From positions 14,264,640 to 14,328,639 of the forward strand of contig OX393581.1 of assembly GCA_947652605.1 (NCBI GenBank): DNA of 64,000 nt, written 5' to 3'. Shown here one piece after another: positions 46,934 to 56,626 of the stretch. This stretch comes from Elmis aenea (Eukaryota; Arthropoda; Insecta; Coleoptera; Elmidae). Numbering within the stretch: the stretch's first letter is position 1; each line of letters begins with the position of its first letter. A program made the translations under genes and the position numbers. The notes below the pieces were generated by a model. The model saw nothing but the letters and a program-made list of their open reading frames with translations. It was not told the DNA's origin and searched no databases.

Positions 46934-48184
46934 ATGTCGTCCGAGTCGGATCGTGACGGCTCTCTCAGTCAAAATAGTAATTGTGGTAATAAATTAAAAA
47001 CTAGAAATAAAGTGTGTCCTGTGTGCAATAGTGATAAAAGTATATACTCAGCTGTAAAATGTTATTTTTGCACCAGAAGAATACATAAAAAGTGTCTTGA
47101 GGAAAATAGCCAGGAATGTGTTATACCGGATGTTAAATGGATTTGCAACACGTGTGAAGTCAAATGTAAGAAAGTCTTGCCTATGTTTTCAAATGATAAC
47201 ACTATCATTGGGGGTAACCCGGGTCACAGTTCAGATGGTGTAATTGTCGAAAACAATTGGATTGAATTAAAGAAAATTGTAGAAGATCAAGGTAAATTAA
47301 TTAGTAACTTATGTATACGGATGGCAGAACTGGAAAATCCAGTTTCACAGGAAACTAACCTCTCACTAGGAAACACATTTTTGACTAGTATAAATAAAAA
47401 ACGTACTTACAGTGAGGTTATAAATAAAGAACCAGTTGCAACAATTTTAGTAAAACCCAATAATAATAAAGGAAATAAGCTTAGTCTTAATAACATAAAA
47501 CAAATTGTAAACGAATCTAACAAGGAATTAAAAATATTACACACTAAAGAAACTCGAAATGGGGGAGTGTTAATAAAATGTATACAAAACAACGCGGAAA
47601 AATTAATTGCAGGACTAAAAGAAGATCCAGATATTACTACCCACGAACTAAAAGGCCTTAAACCTAGATTTGTTATTACAAACACTGAAAAAAATGATTG
47701 GTCAAATGAAGATGTGGAACAGGACATAGCTACTCGTAACAATTTGGATAAAAAATCAATTATGGTAATCAAAAAAATAGATAAAACATCCCACTTTAAT
47801 CTCATCGTGGAGACCAACGCGTCTACAGCCAAATATATAAAAAATCAGCTTCTCAATAAACTATATGTTGACTGGAGAAGATGTCCAGTGTATCAAATTT
47901 ATGTTCCGACAAGGTGTTATAAATGTTCAAAGTTCGGGCATGTTCAGAAACTGTGTAAAAGTGAATGTTGTTGTGTAAATTGTGCAGGTAATCATTATCT
48001 ACAAAATTGTAATGAATCGATGTTTAAATGTGCAAACTGTATTAGTGCTAACAAATTTACCAAAGAACTAAATTTACATGTAAACCACAAGGCCAGTAGT
48101 AACACGTGTCCCATGTATTTAAAGGCAGTTGAAAATATGAAAGTATATACGGAGTTATATGAAAACTCATCACAAAATAAATAG
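46934..48184 (+). CDS. CR1-type ORF1 protein with PHD finger and CCHC zinc knuckles
   Basis: This 416-residue open frame starts at ATG 46934 and ends with TAG. Residues about 26-76 form a PHD-like finger (CPVCNSDKSIYSAVKCYFC, HKKCL, WICNTC). Residues about 80-250 have no recognised fold; a short stretch near 110-130 could be a coiled coil. Residues about 330-385 hold CYKCSKFGHVQKLC, a textbook C-x2-C-x4-H-x4-C knuckle, plus two more Cys-rich units (CCVNCAGNHYLQNC, CANC). ORF1 proteins of this type bind the element's RNA and form the particle used for reverse transcription. The frame is intact. It shares its reading frame with ORF2, with a single UAG between. Confidence 0.9.
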   Translation: MSSESDRDGSLSQNSNCGNKLKTRNKVCPVCNSDKSIYSAVKCYFCTRRIHKKCLEENSQECVIPDVKWICNTCEVKCKKVLPMFSNDNTIIGGNPGHSSDGVIVENNWIELKKIVEDQGKLISNLCIRMAELENPVSQETNLSLGNTFLTSINKKRTYSEVINKEPVATILVKPNNNKGNKLSLNNIKQIVNESNKELKILHTKETRNGGVLIKCIQNNAEKLIAGLKEDPDITTHELKGLKPRFVITNTEKNDWSNEDVEQDIATRNNLDKKSIMVIKKIDKTSHFNLIVETNASTAKYIKNQLLNKLYVDWRRCPVYQIYVPTRCYKCSKFGHVQKLCKSECCCVNCAGNHYLQNCNESMFKCANCISANKFTKELNLHVNHKASSNTCPMYLKAVENMKVYTELYENSSQNK

Positions 48185-48190
48185 CAATTA
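48182..48190 (+). promoter_or_regulatory. Candidate leaky stop codon: UAG-CAA-UUA between ORF1 and ORF2
   Basis: The ORF1 stop TAG is followed by CAATTA, which fits the readthrough consensus UAG-CAR-YYA first defined in tobacco mosaic virus. ORF2 continues in the same frame with no further stop before its endonuclease (48185 onward: QLSYKNSFSN...VHINMQSLRY). Readthrough would yield an ORF1-ORF2 fusion at low level. The codon context is observed; the function is inferred. Confidence 0.5.
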
Positions 48191-48756
48191 AGTTACAAAA
48201 ATAGTTTTTCTAATTCTAGTAGCCTTAAATCAGTTCATATTAATATGCAAAGTCTGAGATATAAAACAATTGATCTCGAAGTATTTCTTGAAGTAAATAA
48301 ATGTGATATAGTTTTAATAACGGAACACTGGCTAAAATCTAATGAAATTCCTATGTTAAATATCACGAACTATAAATTAATAAATTTTTCAAGTAGATTG
48401 GCACAAAAAGGTGGTGGTACATTGATAATGGTTAGAGATGACTTTGTCGTCAACAGTATTGATATCAAACTGGAACTTTGCAATGAAGATAACATCGAGT
48501 ATTCATTTGGTGAGTTGATATTTCAAAAAATTAAAATTATTTTGTTTTGCATATATAGATCACCTTGTGGCCTAAGTCGTATTTTCTTGAATTGGCTTGA
48601 TAAAGTTCTATTTCATTTTAGTAGTAAATATAAGAATCATTTTATTTTAATTGGTGGTGACTTTAACATCGATAATAATTCATCAAATACATCAGAAAAA
48701 CTTAATCAAATTTTATTGGATTACAATATTCCTGTAATTAATAATGAACCTACAAG

Positions 48757-50030
48757 TAGGGTTTGGGAAGATTCGGTCTTTTTAGATTCGACGAATCCGA
48801 ATCGAATCCACGATTATTTTACGAATCCGAATCCGGATCCGAATCCAGTTCTAAAATTAAATGAATTGTAGTGCCATAAAAATTATTGTACGTATGGTGT
48901 TTAAAGTTCGCGCAAATTTTAAAATTACAGGCGATTTACAATATTTGTCAGCGGTTGTCAGTTTTGTCAGTAGCGCATCAATGGGTTTTACTAACACGGT
49001 GTTAAGTTAATTCATGTTTATATTAATAATTCAAACGGCCTTCAATCAGTTAAAATGGCACTGTATTTCATTGTTAAAGTATGAAGTAAAATAACAAGTA
49101 TATTAGTATACAGGGTGTTTCACTTTTCCATGGGACACTATTACTATCTCCGTAAATAATGAAAATACAAGGTTGATCAAATGGGACAAAAGTTAGCTAT
49201 TTAGGAGTGTATTTTAAACCAGATCTTGTTTTGTTTAAAAATTCCATGGCTTGCGTGATATAACGAAAAAACCGAAATCGATCAAAATTTTTAAAACTTA
49301 AATATCTCGGCTATTGTTGCGAATACACAAAAACGCCAAAGGAAAAAAGTTTTGAAGATTTAGTTTGCTATAAGATGGCAACAGTCAGATTTTTTTTATG
49401 AATTACCGTGCGAGATATTTGACAAAACAACTTTTTTTTAAATGGCAATCGTAGTAGGTGATGACTGATTTAAAGATTATTTTTTTCTCTTTGCAATGAT
49501 ATAATATTTTGTATGTCTATTTTTAAAAATAAGCGAAATAACCTAAAAAAATTCAAAATCTTAAGATAAAAATCAAGGTTATTTTTTTGCTTCAGCTTCA
49601 GAGAAGTTCTCTATGAATTGGTTGACCTTGGTTTAATTGTTATGATTGCTCGATATAGGTACTTTTTTTAAATAGTTCGTTCTAATTTTGGCATTTGAAA
49701 ATTTATCTTGAGACTTTGGTAATATAAGGCATTTTACCGTTTCCAATATATGATTAAGCTCTTCTTCCATCGTTAACAACTGAACGTCATCTGCAGTATT
49801 CCGCAATCACCCTCTGTTAAATGCTCTGTTTCTTCATTTTTGTCTTCTCCGTCAAACACTCGTTTCGTAGGTAATATTTGTTGCAAAATTAAGTATTTTC
49901 TCTGAAGTTGTGGTAGCATTAATGAGACCTAATCCGAGATTCGTCAAATCTTAGACCGAATATCGAATCCGAATATTTGCTGTAGGATTCGGCGAATCCG
50001 AATCCGGGTACCCGGATCCGAAAAACCCTA
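48757..50030. mobile_element. hAT element inserted in CR1 ORF2
   Basis: Exact 8-bp target duplication CCTACAAG at 48749-48756 and 50031-50038. The ends are TAGGGTTT and AAACCCTA. Both subterminal zones are packed with CGAATCCGAATCC / GGATCCG repeats. Removing it and one duplication restores the endonuclease frame (INNEPT + RITNLS). It carries a nested mariner-type fragment and no intact transposase. Confidence 0.93.
49111..49640 (+). mobile_element. Mariner-type element nested in the hAT element, right end lost
   Basis: TA then CAGGGTGTTTCACTTTTCCA at 49111. ACAAGGTTGATCAAATGGGA near the left is mirrored loosely by CAATTGGTTGACCTTGG-like sequence near 49620-49633. The right terminus is not visible. 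Confidence 0.55.
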
Positions 50031-52532
50031 CCTACAAGAATCACTAATTTGTCGAGAACCTCTATTGACTACTTAAATATTAATTTGCCGAAGCATCTTT
50101 GTAAAACTTATACGATTTCTACTTACCTACTTTTCTGATCACCTAGCTCTCTTTTTAGAAATTGATATCCCAATAAAGCCAACAGCTATTAGACACACTG
50201 TTATCAAAAAATTAGACTTAAATAAATTTGAACAATCTATTTCAGAAGTAAATTTTAATTTACTAATTAAATCTAGTTGCAGCGTTAACGATAATTTCAA
50301 TGCTTTTCATGAAAAAATTCAAGATGTTTATAACAACTCTGTTATATATATTAATAAAAAAGACAAGAAAAATACCAAACATAAACCTTGGATAACGAAG
50401 GGTATTAGAATATCATCTGCCAACTTTAAATGCTTATATAGACTTACCATGACAAAAAACGAGGTGATTTGTAGATACTATAAGCTCTATAAAAAAATTT
50501 ATCGAAAAGTAATTATTTTAGCTAAAAAATTTTACTATGCAAATTTTATTAAAGAACATTCGAATAAAAGTAAGGCTGCTTGGAATATTATCAATAACAA
50601 CTGGGCGCTACATAAAAAAAGCAAAAACGATTTTAGTAAAATAAACATTGAAGATAAAACCATTTACAATGACAATGAAATTGGTAATGCTTTTAACACA
50701 TTTTTTTCAAATATACCGTCGATGTTCAATAATCAAGATTTTTATTCTAATACCTTACCAAGTTTTCACAAGTCTATTTATCTCTTTCCATGTGATGAAG
50801 TTGAAATCAAGAACATAATATGTAATTTAAAATCGTCTAATGCATGTGGTATTGACAATCTATCGAACCTGATAATAAAAAAAATAAATAACTTTATCTC
50901 CAAGCCTTTAGCTATTTTAATTAATCAAAGTTTTGAAGAAGGTATTTTTCCAAATAACCTAAAGATTACTGTAGTTCAACCTATTCTTAAAAAAGGTGAT
51001 GCATCTAACATTAATAATTACAGGCCTATAAGTTTAACCTCTATATTTTCTAAAATTTATGAAAAAGTCTATTATAATAGACTTTATAGCTTTTTAACAC
51101 TAAATAATATTCTGTCACCTAAACAATATGGTTTTATGAAAGGCAAATCTACCAAGGATGCTTTATGCAAATTAATTAATTACGTTTATCAATATATTGA
51201 TATAAAAAAGTCAACAGTGGCTGCTTTTCTTGATCTAAGCAAAGCTTTCGACATGATATCCCATACCTTACTACTAGATAAGTTATATAAAATTGGCATT
51301 AGGGGTAATGCACTGCTCTGGATTAAAACTTATCTACGTGATAGAATACAATATGTACGTATTAATGAGAGGTTGTCTGATCCTTGTTTCATAAAAAAAG
51401 GTGTACCTCAGGGCTCTATCCTGGGTCCTTTATTATTTATTATTTTTGTTAATGATATTTTTTTATTAAACCTGAAATCTGATATTATCATGTATGCGGA
51501 TGATGTATCTATTATATTCAATTGTGAAAATGAAAAAATTTTACAAAAACAAATTGAAAGAGATCTTTTTTTAATTAATAATTGGTTTAGAAATAATTGT
51601 TTGAGTATAAATGTAAACAAGTCGAATTTTATTTACTTTAATTTGTTCAGAGAGAGAAACTATAGTTTAGCTATCAAATTAAATAATTCTTAAGTAAGAC
51701 AGTCTACCAACGCTATACTATTAGGGATCATCATTGATGAATGTCTTAATTGGAAGGTACAAATTGATGATTTGTATAACAAAATTCAACCCTTATTATA
51801 TCAAATATTTAAAATTAGAGATATGGTTTGCATTGATACCTTGATGATGCTATACTATGGGCACTTTTACTCTAGAGTATCATATTCAATTATTTTTTGG
51901 GGAGGTCACAGTAATCATTTGCGCAGAATATTTTTATTACAAAAAAAAGTAATTAGAGCTGTTTTTCGTTTAGATTACATTTCCTCATGTAAGCCGCTAT
52001 TTGTTAAACATAAAATCTTAACATTACCATCACTTTTTATTTTAGAATCGTTAATGTTCATATTTAAAAATTATGACATGATATGTCAGAATAAATCGTA
52101 CCATAGTTATAATACTAGACATGGTAGTGATCTCTCATTTCCTTTGCATAGGCTAACCAATTTTGAAAAATCACCTCTATATACTGCAATAAAATTGTAT
52201 AACCATTTACCTCCTACATATAAAGGTGCAATCAGGAAAAAGGGATTTGCTAAATTAGTGAAAGGGTTTTTGGTTGAAAACGCTTTCTACTCACTAGATG
52301 AATATCTCGATCGTGATGTATGATTTTCATTGGATTTTGGGATGTGGTTTTGTCCCTATATTTTATTTTATCTGTAATCTTGTTATAAATAATTTGTTTT
52401 TTTTTTGTGTTGATGTTTTGTTAACGGCTTGTTTGTTATTTGTTCTTTTTTTTGTTGTCTATAATGTATTATTCAATGTTCTGCTGCTTTGATCAGCAGC
52501 TTTTTGTCTCATGGCATTTTTTGTTTGTGGAC

Positions 52533-52565
52533 AATAAAGATTTTTATTATTATTTATTATTATTT
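52533..52565 (+). terminator. CR1 3' end: AATAAA and ATT-repeat tail
   Basis: AATAAA at 52533-52538 is followed by TTTTTATTATTATTTATTATTATTTA, the microsatellite-like tail usual at CR1-group 3' ends. Confidence 0.7.
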
Positions 52566-53084
52566 ACTTTTAAATGATGTAATAAAGAAACCCGATATGC
52601 ATCTTTAAATAAGTTCAAAACGACCATCAACAGCCTATCTTAACAATTTGTCCATCTTCGTTATATTTAAAACATTTGTTAAAAATTTGTATTATTACAA
52701 ATTACTTTCGATTTTAACCAAGCGCAAAAGGATAATTTTCTGTAAAATAAGATGTAGAAGATTTTTACACATTCGTAACAGAACCTCCAAATCAGTAATG
52801 TATAAAATACATTTCAAACTTATACAGTCATAATTGTTACTGGTTCATGTCACTTGTGTTTCATTTAAACATTTAAAAAAATCACCAAAAGTGCTTAGGT
52901 GGGTACCCGGGTTAAGCAATATTTTCGTTTTTGTGATATCAGTTCCTTTATTATCAACTAAAGAATTGAAAACGATTTTTGGATAACAATTAACTTACAA
53001 CAGTAATTCAAAAAACATACTGATATGGTCACGTGAAATGAAGTGGGGAGGGGAAAGAAACAAATATGCGAAGTGCGGTGATAT
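52566..53084. other. AT-rich non-coding DNA
   Basis: Nothing recognised. Confidence 0.45.
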
Positions 53085-53225
53085 GAAGACAGTTCACTCA
53101 CAGGGTTGAGTGAAGACAGTCGGCCAACAGCACCGAGCAAGGACAGTCGCTCACAAGGGGTGAGCGAAGACAGTCGGCCAACAGCACTGAGCAAGGACGG
53201 TCGCTCACAGGGTTGAGCGAGGAGA
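53085..53225 (+). repeat. 54-bp tandem repeat, about 2.6 copies
   Basis: Units at 53118-53171 and from 53172 (AGTCGGCCAACAGCACCGAG, then GTCGCTCACA and GGTTGAGCGAAGAC) agree closely; a partial unit precedes at about 53085. GCTCACA...TGAGCGA gives each unit a small hairpin. An AATAAA lies at about 53365 downstream, so this could be the U3 of a solo LTR, but no LTR ends were found. Confidence 0.8.
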
Positions 53226-53501
53226 GTCGGCTAAGGCTAGACTCAGGAGTTATTTAGCCTGTTGTAAAAGGACAGCGGAATATTTACGTTATAAATATTA
53301 AGAAAGTAGAATTATGTTGGTGATATCGCCGAAGTTGTTAATAATACGAGGATTGTTATTTGCTAATAAAGTTGGTGTTTATGTTTCATGGCGTGTTATT
53401 ACAATCATTTTAATCGGCATTACTAATAATTATTATACGCCCACGACCTATAAAATAAGATCTTTGCAATACGTTGAAAAAATTACATGAAATTTGCCCC
53501 T

Positions 53502-53735
53502 TAGGTAAAGCAAGATGGGTTCCTTAACTTTTTTTTAGCAATATAATATGAAATGTAACTTTTTCTATAATGAAAAATCATTTTTTACAATAAACACAAA
53601 TGTGTACAGCATCGTCTTCATTAATTTTAAATCACGCACAAGAGTTGTGAGCCCATTTTAGGCAAGAAAAACATTTAATCCATCCTTCTTCAGAATAATA
53701 ATGACAATAAAGACATGCATCTTTTTTAATCAATT
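53502..53735 (-). pseudogene. Pogo/jerky-like transposase C-terminal PHD-like finger, copy 2
   Basis: The minus strand reads CLYCHYYSEEGWIKCFSCLK, then WAHNSCA, a stop, and HICVYCKK. All zinc-binding positions of the C-x2-C...C-x2-C-x4-WxHxxC...C-x2-C finger are present except that TGA follows SCA. The flank AGGTAAAGCAAGATGGG at 53503 matches the pogo-type end at 5696. It aligns with the 5696-5875 relic over its length. Confidence 0.7.
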
Positions 53736-54588
53736 ACTTTTCTGTTACTACATAATGAAGTTATGGAACGATTTAAAGGATTAGGTCTACAGGTGGGTGC
53801 TTTTTTTGGGAGAAATTCATAAGGGGCATAAAAATCTAAAATTATTTGAGGTTGTTACATATTATAAAAATAGTTGGATTTAAATTTTTGACCATGTCTT
53901 GTACATGATAACATTAATATTATTAGGACACTTTTCAGTAGGACTGTAAAATACGCGTCAAAATTAAATATCGTCACTTGTTTCACAATCATCGCCAACT
54001 TTGTTATTTTATATGAACGCCATATTTGAATATGACGTCATTGAAAAGCATTTTTATTACCTTTCCAATGACGCAAAACAATCTATAAATAAAGTTCAGA
54101 ATATTTTATGTACCTACATTTTTTTTACATTTACAGTTATGAAACAAATAAAACAAAGAAAAACTTATCTGTGGAATTTGCTTGACGCACTTCAATAATT
54201 GTTATCGTGTTTCATAGCTACCAATTTAAAAAAAAAATTGTAGTTTCACCAAATATTCTACACTTTTAGATTAGAGCTACGAAATCCTCTTAAAAAATTG
54301 CCAAAGTCATTATACAAAATAATGTGGAATAAAAGCTCAAAAAGATAAAACTTTTGATGATCGCCAAATAAAATTCAAATTTGATTTTAGATTCTTGTTA
54401 GACAACAAAAGTCTCTAGTCTTCTATACTTGACTAGTCATTTCTAAAACTAATTGATTTCAACAATCCTCCTGTTTTAATAAAAACAGTTGAGTGTGAAA
54501 CAAGAAATAGCTTTGCATTACAAGCATTAAAAATTAAAATATTACGTTAATATTTAAATTATAATTGTTAAATAACCAATTCCTACAA
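53736..54588. other. AT-rich non-coding DNA
   Basis: Nothing recognised. Confidence 0.45.
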
Positions 54589-54833
54589 TGGGCGTTTACA
54601 CTAATTTTTAATTTCTTCAGAATTTGATAGATTTCGTGTTCAGAATATCATATGTGAAGTTAAAATTGTTTAAATCAACTTCGTTTATTTATTATTAACG
54701 ATTAAAGTTTTCCCGCGGCAAGTTGCGCCGTAAACGGCTTGAACGATGCGCACGAGAAATGACGTCACACTCCGTACGTACTCCTCGATGAGGCAAATCA
54801 CACGTGTGTGCTTGTTGTAAATATAACGCAACC

Positions 54834-55034
54834 ATGTCGTCGTACAGAAGAAAGTGGTGTTTTGTGCCTGAATGTAAGACCACTTCTACAAAAAACCCAG
54901 AAAAATTGTTTTTTGCTGTTCCGGATAATTCCACCAAAAGAAAAAAATGGTTTGATGCAGCAAGACGTTGTATTTCCGACGTAAGCGAAAAAACTAAATT
55001 ATATTGTTGCGAAGACCATTTAAAATTTGAATAA
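54834..55034 (+). CDS. Short THAP zinc-finger protein (66 aa), probably a truncated transposase N-terminus
   Basis: ATG 54834 to TAA 55034. The frame reads KWCFVPECKTTSTKNPEKLF, then FAVPDNSTKRKKWFDAARR, then YCCEDHLKFE. This is the THAP pattern C-x4-C...P...W...C-x2-H with the conserved Phe-x-Val-Pro (here FFAVP) region. The domain binds DNA and is found at the N-terminus of P-element transposases and many insect transposon-derived proteins. Translation stops almost directly after the zinc-binding CxxH, where homologues continue, so this is either exon 1 of a longer gene or a truncated copy that might still bind TIR DNA. An upstream TGACGTCA (54760) could be a promoter element. Confidence 0.75.
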   Translation: MSSYRRKWCFVPECKTTSTKNPEKLFFAVPDNSTKRKKWFDAARRCISDVSEKTKLYCCEDHLKFE

Positions 55035-55437
55035 ACTAAAAAATATATTAAATAGTATTTATGCAAAAAAAAATACACTAAAGTGAAAAACATTATCATT
55101 AAGCATTATCATTAGCATTAAGCATTAATCATATGGCAATAATATGTAATATGAAGCAGCCTATTACTTTCCAACAACAAAATCTGCAGTTTTAAACAAT
55201 ACTTATTTAAAGTATTCTATTTGGTGCATGTTTATGTTTGATTAAAAATGCTGATTAGTCTTAAAGCACTGTTGCTTCGTTTATGAAATTTGTATTATAT
55301 TTATACTGAACTAACAGTGCTTGTTTTACAAAAAGCCATATACCTTTTTTTATATGATCTAAGCATAAAACTGATAACATTCAAAACATAAGTGTAAATT
55401 AATATAGTAGAATCATTGAATTGAACATTATCTACTA

Positions 55438-55644
55438 TTAAATAAACGAAAAGTTGCTGGTTTTCAAACAGGTTTATTCGTTGCAAATTCTTTTTTTAAA
55501 AAACATCCTAAAAATTATATATATAATTTTTAGCCCTGAGGATGCCGATAAAATAACATCGGCGAAACATGTCGGATCTTTTTTAAAAAAAGAATTTGCA
55601 ACGAATAAACCTGTTTGAAAACCAGCAACTTTTCGTTTATTTAA
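55438..55644. repeat. Perfect 66-bp inverted repeat flanking a 75-base loop
   Basis: 55438-55503 and 55579-55644 are exact inverted copies (TTAAATAAACGAAAAGTTGC...). The loop contains a second perfect palindrome, CTAAAAATTATAT/ATATAATTTTTAG (55508-55533), and then the hammerhead-like motif. The exactness implies a recent origin. Confidence 0.95.
55534..55575 (+). ncRNA. Hammerhead-ribozyme-like motif (Penelope-type)
   Basis: The conserved core CTGAGGA (CUGANGA, 55536-55542) is followed by stem II GCCGAT/ATCGGC (55544-55549 with 55558-55563), then GAAA (55564-55567). ACATGT then forms a self-complementary stem III, followed by C at 55573 and GG pairing with the CC before CTGAGGA. This is the arrangement of the small hammerheads reported in Penelope-like retroelements, where the short palindromic stem III is thought to work as a dimer. 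Stem I is weak beyond two pairs. Not proven active. Confidence 0.55.
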
Positions 55645-56249
55645 CCTATAATCAAACAACAGGAGAAACCAACTTTATCAATTAACTTCTATTATATATA
55701 GCCCATATTTTATTTACCTCGAATTTAAGATTAATTTTGTAAGTTTTTTTAGATATAGCTATGACTAAAAGAGTAGTAGCTACATTTTTTTAATGTTTAA
55801 AATCACCTATTATTAAACAATAAACTGAAACATACTTTTTGTTCATATTTTCACCTGTTAAATGACCTTAGTAATATCGAATTATTTCTACAAAATAATT
55901 AATTTACTTACACAGTTGCTTTGTTTTATAATGAAATATACACTAAACTAACAACTAGTTAAAACCTCTCGCAATACTGCATACGTAAAGAATATTTGAA
56001 CACAAATATGCCTGGTCCAGGAATGTCATATTTGTTTATGTTAAAAACACTTAAGATATGTTGTGAAGCCACCCTGAGGGGTCTCGGGGTTGGCTTGAGA
56101 TCATTCTTTTGCTAAAACTGTTAAAAGGCAGTACTGTTTGTATTTTATTCATTACAATAAATTGTAATTGTTGTTCGATTACGTTTATTATTTACAATCG
56201 ACGGCCAAAGTACGCCCCTGCGGCGTCTTCGTCGCGCGCTTCGCGCCTA

Positions 56250-56400
56250 ACATAATAATAATAATCTTTATTTGTTCTGAATATACCAAAAAAAAGGTGT
56301 AGAACTTGTCACAATAATAATTTACGTACATTGCAATAATATACATAGTTAATAAAAGAAAAAACATATTATATTAAAATATATAACAACTTGTCATTAT
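56250..56400 (-). mobile_element. Non-LTR retrotransposon 3' UTR and tail
   Basis: On the minus strand GAACAAATAAAGATTATTATTATTATG (split here: GAACAAATAAAG then ATTATTATTATTATG) ends at 56250. It resembles the AATAAAGATTTTTATTATT end of the CR1 element at 52533. No coding part is visible. Confidence 0.5.
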
Positions 56401-56626
56401 GCGATGCATAGAAACTAGTCCGCTGCACATGGACTGTGCGGAGAGTGACGTCACGGCCAATCACAGCGCGTTTCAGAATTTGAATTATAAAGGGCATTTT
56501 AAAAATTTATTTCTCGGAACTGGACGATTTTTTTTTAATTTTTGGTGGTTGAGAATAAACTTTATAGATCAGATTATCATTTAAAAAATATTTTATCAAG
56601 TTTTATTTTTTTGTGTAAACGCCCAT

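Larger units (their letters stand above)
48185..52323 (+). pseudogene. CR1-type ORF2: endonuclease and reverse transcriptase, disrupted
   Basis: The first part (48185-48756) is an apurinic-type endonuclease with LITEHWLKS and LIGGDFNID. It continues after the hAT insertion from 50039 (RITNLSRTSIDYLN), reaching the catalytic SDH (FSDHLALFL at about 50136) after a one-base frameshift near 50130. The reverse transcriptase follows: YRPISLTSIFSKIYEKV, AAFLDLSKAFDMISH, GVPQGSILGPLLF and the catalytic MYADDVSIIF. A TAA at 51691-51693 interrupts it, and the frame resumes unchanged to VRQSTNAILLGIIIDECLNW and the C-terminal SYNTRHGS...LYNHLPPTYKG, ending at 52323. If translated alone, the likely start is ATG 48245. 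All catalytic residues I can check are present, so the copy died recently. Confidence 0.9.
46840..52565 (+). mobile_element. CR1-type non-LTR retrotransposon, nearly full length, with hAT insertion
   Basis: ORF1 (PHD finger and zinc knuckles) and ORF2 (endonuclease and reverse transcriptase) are in the same frame, with AATAAA and an (ATT)n tail at the 3' end. The reverse transcriptase and its SYNTRHGSD...IKLYNHLPPTYKG C-terminus place it in the CR1/Daphne-like group of arthropod LINEs. The 5' end is not defined precisely. One hAT insertion (48757-50030), one frameshift near 50130 and one stop at 51691 are the visible lesions. Length without the insertion is about 4.4 kb, normal for the group. 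Confidence 0.88.
54589..56626. mobile_element. TIR-bounded block with a THAP gene
   Basis: ATGGGCGTTTACAC at 54589-54602 is repeated exactly inverted at 56613-56626. Both ends have a TGACGTCA palindrome about 170 bases in (54760, 56446). Inside lie a THAP-domain frame, a 207-base inverted repeat with a hammerhead-like core, and a LINE tail. A THAP domain with TIRs suggests a P-element or Kolobok relative, but no transposase core and no clear target duplication are present. Confidence 0.6.

Noticed and set aside
47407..47832. 141-codon frame on the minus strand
   Set aside because: Shadow of the CR1 ORF1, which has clear PHD and zinc-knuckle motifs on +.
53000..53440. Solo LTR around the 54-bp tandem repeat
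   Set aside because: AATAAA is present, but no matching TG...CA ends with a target duplication could be found.
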